Notes under the pieces: generated by a model
Database searches by the model: none
What the model saw: the letters and a program-made list of their open reading frames with translations, nothing else
Told to the model about the DNA's origin: nothing
Origin: Hymenoscyphus infarciens
Lineage: Eukaryota > Ascomycota > Leotiomycetes > Helotiales > Helotiaceae
Length of the DNA: 11,419 nucleotides
Direction: 5' to 3'
Assembly: GCA_001414345.1 (NCBI GenBank)
Contig: LLCB01000716.1
Location: 1-11,419, forward strand
Program-made: the position numbers and the translations under genes
Shown: piece by piece, positions 8,297-11,419 of the stretch
Layout: each line of letters begins with the position of its first letter
Position numbering within the stretch: position 1 is the first letter of the stretch

Positions 8297-9044
8297 CGGT
8301 GTTTTTGTGTCGCCAGGTTGGATCAACAAAAGCACCAGAGAGCTTTTACTCAGCAGGCCCCGACACGACCCTGGACGCGCCTGCTAAAGTTGGGTGTACC
8401 AGCCTCGCTGTCAACAATAAAAGCGGCAGTAAGTGCTTGCCTACTTCTCTCGTGGTTTCAACTATTTAAGGTAATTTAGGGTACTGAACCTATACTTTTG
8501 GAACAATTTAAATATTAACTTTGGTGGTTTTGAACAAACAAGTCCAATCGTCCAAATTATTTAGGGCTAGAAGGTTAGAAGCTCCGGTCCGTTTTTGCAG
8601 TCCACACACCCTATACGGAAAGGCAAGCTCTATAGTTTACACAAACCAAAGAATTGTATGAAAACTTTAAACTAACTCTAAATTGACTTAGTGATGACTG
8701 TATAATTTAGTTCTTGAAACTTCGAATTATGTTGTTGCTGTATTGTCTTTTAAAGATATGATATGTACCAAGCCGGTAGAGAAGCTATAGTGCCGCTTTT
8801 ACCATAAGCCACTCACCAGCCACTAAACAACCAAAGAGGTTAGCCTCTCGGCAGAAAAACACCTGGCAGGGCAACGGTGACCCTCTTTTGCTGCACAACA
8901 TTGGATTTATGCTTCTTTTTCGGGAGATGTGCTGATTTGTGGATATTGTGCCCTTTACGAATACTTGGGTCCATCATGAACCTCTCGATTTGAGTCTCGA
9001 TATCGTTGGCGGTGCAGCTAAAGCTCGGTCATAATCTCCTCATC

Positions 9045-10713
9045 ATGGCGTCGAAAATACCAGCCGGACCGGCTCTACGCCAGTTACTAGCACCAGCACC
9101 ACGCTTGACACCAAAATCTGTCACCAGAAGAGCCTACGGATCGAGGACGAATGCACAGCGGCAACCTGCACGTCATAATGTCTGCAGTGTACAGACTGCA
9201 TCAAGACCAACCACCTCAAACCCCTCGAGTGTTTCCTTTGGCAGAAGATCGTATGCTTCGATTTCTGCTGCAGAACTTCAATTCGGCCAGCCAGTTCACG
9301 AGACACATCCCCATCTACTTCTGCCGGGAGAAAGTACGTTGTCTACAGCTCTACCAGTAAACCTCTCTGACATTTGGTCATAGTCACACCTGGGATTTCT
9401 GCACAAGAATATGCGGACCGACGATCGAAGCTTGCCGCGAGCCTACCTCATAATGGCATAGCAATTCTTGCATCGTCGGATATCAAATACCGTTCGGGGG
9501 CTGTATTTTATGAGTTCCACCAGGACCCGGATTTTCTCTATTTGACCGGATTCAACGAACCAGATGCTGTGGCGGTTATTCAAAAGGTTGGTTCGACGAC
9601 GGACTATATATTCCATCTGTTTTTAAGGCCCAAGGATCCAAGAGCGGAATTATGGGATGGAGCTCGCTCTGGAGAACAAGCAGCGTTGGATGTCTTCAAT
9701 GCAGATGAGGTGCCTCTTCTTCCAAAGCCTATTGTGACATGTGCTAATATATACAGTCTGGTGATGTTAACAACCTGCACACCTTACTCCCACCAATCAT
9801 CAATAGTGCTGGGGAAGTCTTTACAGACATAGCAAAATGCTCTGGATTCGGACGTTTCTTCAGAAACCCAGACACGCCACCAAATGATTTTCAAAAAATG
9901 ATCAAAAATAGCAAGATCAGACCACTACGGCCTCTGATGAACGAACTGAGAGTCATCAAAAGTCCGGCAGAGATTGCCAACATGCGTATGGCTGGTAAGA
10001 TATCCGGCAGGACTTTTACCAATGCCATGCGCCAGCAATTTACCAAGGAGAAAGATCTAGGTGCCTTTATGGATTATGACTTTAAGATTGGTGGTTGTGA
10101 AGCTTCCGCCTATATTCCAGTCATTGCCGGGGGCAAAAACGCGTTGGCCATTCATTATGTCCAGAACAACGCTGCCCTCAAGGATGGCGAGATTGTTCTC
10201 GTAGATGCTGGAGGTGAGTATGGAGGGTACATTGCAGATATTACAAGATCGTGGCCTATTAATGGAAAGTTCTCGGGTCCTCAGAAAGATCTCTACGAAG
10301 CAATTCTCAAAGTACAGAGGACCAGTGTAGCTTTATGCAGAGAAAGCTCTAATTTGTCTTTGGATGGTATCCATAAAATTACTCACAATGGTCTTAAAGA
10401 TGCTTTGGGGCAGCTTGGATTCGATACTTCTGGAGATGCCATGGATATTCTTTTCCCTCATCATGTGGGACATTACATTGGCTTGGATGTACACGACTGT
10501 CCAGGATACACTCGGTCAACTCAAATCAAAAGTGGTCATTGCATCACTGTTGAGCCGGGAATTTATGTTCCAGAAGATGAGAGATGGCCAAAACATTTCC
10601 GGGGAATAGGCATCAGGATTGAGGATAGTGTATGTGTACAACCTGATACGGCCCTGGTTCTAACCACGGAAGCTGTGAAGGAAGTTGTTGATATAGAAGC
10701 GCTGCGTAATTAA
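9045..10713 (+). CDS. ICP55: ICP55, mitochondrial intermediate-cleaving X-Pro-type aminopeptidase
   Basis: ICP55 (peptidase family M24B) removes one bulky N-terminal residue from matrix proteins after the processing peptidase MPP, giving stable N-ends. Exons are 9045-9333, 9384-9709 and 9757-10713, 523 residues in all, close to the yeast enzyme. Intron 1 is 50 bp (GTACGT, CTGAC, CATAG). Intron 2 is 47 bp with an unusual donor, GTGCCT, but the joined frame (NADE-SGDVNNLHTLLPP) is what the family requires. Residues 1-96 are a basic, Arg/Ser/Ala-rich mitochondrial targeting region. The N-terminal aminopeptidase P domain follows (about 97-235; GAVFYEFHQDPDFLYLTGF), then the catalytic pita-bread domain. 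Metal ligands are D355, D366 (DAGGEYGGYIADITR), H444 (GHYIGLDVHD), E471 (TVEPGIY) and E494 (RIEDSV), all present. The ATG at 9045 was chosen as the first in frame; the frame extends upstream only to a TTG at 9006. Confidence 0.95.
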
Positions 10714-10916
10714 AGAATGATAGATGTACAGTAATTGTATTTTAGAATGAAATAAATAGTTTCGGAAGATTTCGATGTGTTACTCTCACTTGCTTGCTTG
10801 TCACATGTTGCATTATTCACTAACCCCCGCCTCCAGGTTACACTCAAACTTCTTACCCCACGCAACACAACCTTCAAGCCATACACCCTCTCACGAATCT
10901 GAACGAACCTCACAAA
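10714..10916 (+). promoter_or_regulatory. ICP55 3' end and ATG12 upstream region
   Basis: Only 203 bp separate the ICP55 stop from the ATG12 start, in the same direction, so ICP55 transcription must end within or near the ATG12 promoter. The left part is AT-rich and has the poly(A) signal; the right part is C-rich on the plus strand, as in many fungal 5' leaders. A CTAAC followed by CCTCCAG at about 10820-10836 resembles an intron 3' end, but no good donor precedes it. Confidence 0.5.
10751..10756 (+). terminator. Polyadenylation signal of ICP55
   Basis: A canonical AATAAA lies 38 bp after the ICP55 stop codon in an AT-rich stretch, well placed to direct 3' end formation. Confidence 0.55.
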
Positions 10917-11243
10917 ATGGCATCTCCATCTCCATCAAGTCCCGCACCCCCCGACCCTCAAAATGCCATCCCCGACGATACCACCCAAGAACCCGACCTC
11001 CCCTTAACCATGGCCTCCTCCATGATCCTCACGCACCTCCCCCGCGATGCCGCCTCAGCCCTCTCCAACGCCGCCGACTTCCCTAAACCAAAAGTCACCG
11101 TACAGTTCCGAGCGATTGGTAGCGCGCCGATTTTACAGAAACCGGTGGTGACTATTACGTCTACGCAGCGCTTTGAGACGGTTGTAGGGTGGTTGAGGAG
11201 GAGGTTGAGTTGTGGAGGGGAGATGAGCATGGGTATCGAGTAG
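10917..11243 (+). CDS. ATG12: ATG12, autophagy ubiquitin-like protein; C-terminal part missing
   Basis: Atg12 is joined through its C-terminal glycine to Atg5; the conjugate with Atg16 directs Atg8 lipidation on forming autophagosomes. The frame gives 108 residues. Residues 1-31 are a Pro/Ser-rich disordered head. DLPLTMASSMILTHLPRDAA (27-46) is the segment found before the ubiquitin fold in filamentous-fungus Atg12. Residues 59-97 form the first half of the fold (KVTVQFRAIGSAPILQKP and STQRFETVVGWLRRRL). The second half, expected from memory of the family to contain a conserved F-x-Y-V-N-S segment, a conserved Trp/Phe region and the terminal FG, is not in any frame before the window ends. 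The frame stops at TAG 11241-11243. Either an intron with donor GTATCG at 11233 continues past the window, or an insertion has broken the gene. The start has a strong context (CACAAAATGG). Confidence 0.8.
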   Translation: MASPSPSSPAPPDPQNAIPDDTTQEPDLPLTMASSMILTHLPRDAASALSNAADFPKPKVTVQFRAIGSAPILQKPVVTITSTQRFETVVGWLRRRLSCGGEMSMGIE

Positions 11244-11419
11244 TGTTGATTGTATTATCTCGTTTATTGTGTCTATAACTACACAATATCCTTTATCTAG
11301 TCAGTTCCGTTCAATGAGTCGAGGAAGACGAGGGGTTGACGCGAGGTCATGTTATCGGGCGGCTTATCGCCAGACAAGTATTCACTACTAGTAGCTAGCT
11401 AGAACCATCTAGAAATGGC
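11244..11419. mobile_element. Possible left edge of an LTR element next to ATG12
   Basis: Immediately after the ATG12 stop the sequence begins TGTTGATTGTATTATCTCG, resembling the TG-start and T-rich lead of Ty1/copia-type long terminal repeats in fungi. Nothing in the 176 bases available encodes ATG12 residues in any plus frame. The right end, a primer-binding site, polyprotein and target duplication would all lie outside the window, so this is only a suggestion. It could equally be an intron or ordinary intergenic DNA. Confidence 0.25.

Larger units (their letters stand above)
8012..9044. promoter_or_regulatory. Shared upstream region of DBF4 and ICP55
   Basis: About 1 kb lies between the two divergent start codons and must hold both promoters and 5' leaders. 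Visible elements are an ACGCGA at 8080-8085, a CCAAT at 8544-8548, a G-rich repeat at 8261-8296 and a consensus splice donor (GCAGTAAGTG) near 8429-8434 on the plus strand. The donor has no partner that I can assign; it could belong to a leader intron or be chance. The right part (about 8465-8760) is AT-rich. I see no protein gene in it. Confidence 0.5.

Noticed and set aside
8246..8479. Plus-strand frames between DBF4 and ICP55
   Set aside because: They cover the GGAGGGT repeat and lack any domain. The GTAAGT donor near 8430 has no matching exon that I can support.
9006..9008. Upstream start of ICP55
   Set aside because: The codon is TTG; the first in-frame ATG is 9045.

Overview
The window looks like nuclear DNA of a filamentous ascomycete (Pezizomycotina). 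The evidence is genes broken by very short introns (47-56 bp) with fungal branch points such as TACTAAC and GCTAAC, and three recognisable eukaryotic proteins: Dbf4/NimO, ICP55 and ATG12. The protein sequences seem closest to Leotiomycetes, but that rests on memory and is low confidence.

Layout. Positions 1-1200 are a repeat cluster: a 16-bp tandem repeat, two diverged copies of a unit of about 400 bp (35-457 and 806-1198), CT and AG microsatellites, and a 216-bp element with 65-bp terminal inverted repeats (394-609) whose end recurs alone at 1143-1198. Positions 1201-4960 are AT-rich with no complete gene. They hold a few short coding-like pieces (1705-1887 minus; 4130-4537 minus with fungal-looking introns; 4744-4957 plus with a frame break). 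I cannot identify these, and they may be decayed genes or chance. Positions 4958-5823 are a gene-free stretch downstream of DBF4 with a strong G-quadruplex motif.

The gene-rich part begins at 5824. DBF4 (regulatory subunit of the Cdc7 replication kinase) lies on the minus strand in three exons, 5824-8011. About 1 kb of shared upstream DNA separates it from ICP55 (mitochondrial intermediate-cleaving aminopeptidase), on the plus strand in three exons, 9045-10713. ATG12 (the autophagy ubiquitin-like modifier) starts at 10917. Its reading frame stops at 11243, before the conserved C-terminal part, right next to TGTTG-starting sequence that could be the edge of an LTR retrotransposon.

The three genes belong to separate housekeeping processes (S-phase entry, mitochondrial protein maturation, autophagy) and show no sign of being a functional cluster. 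I see no new multi-gene system. The points most worth checking are the broken or interrupted ATG12, the repeat cluster, and regulatory details of DBF4 and ICP55.
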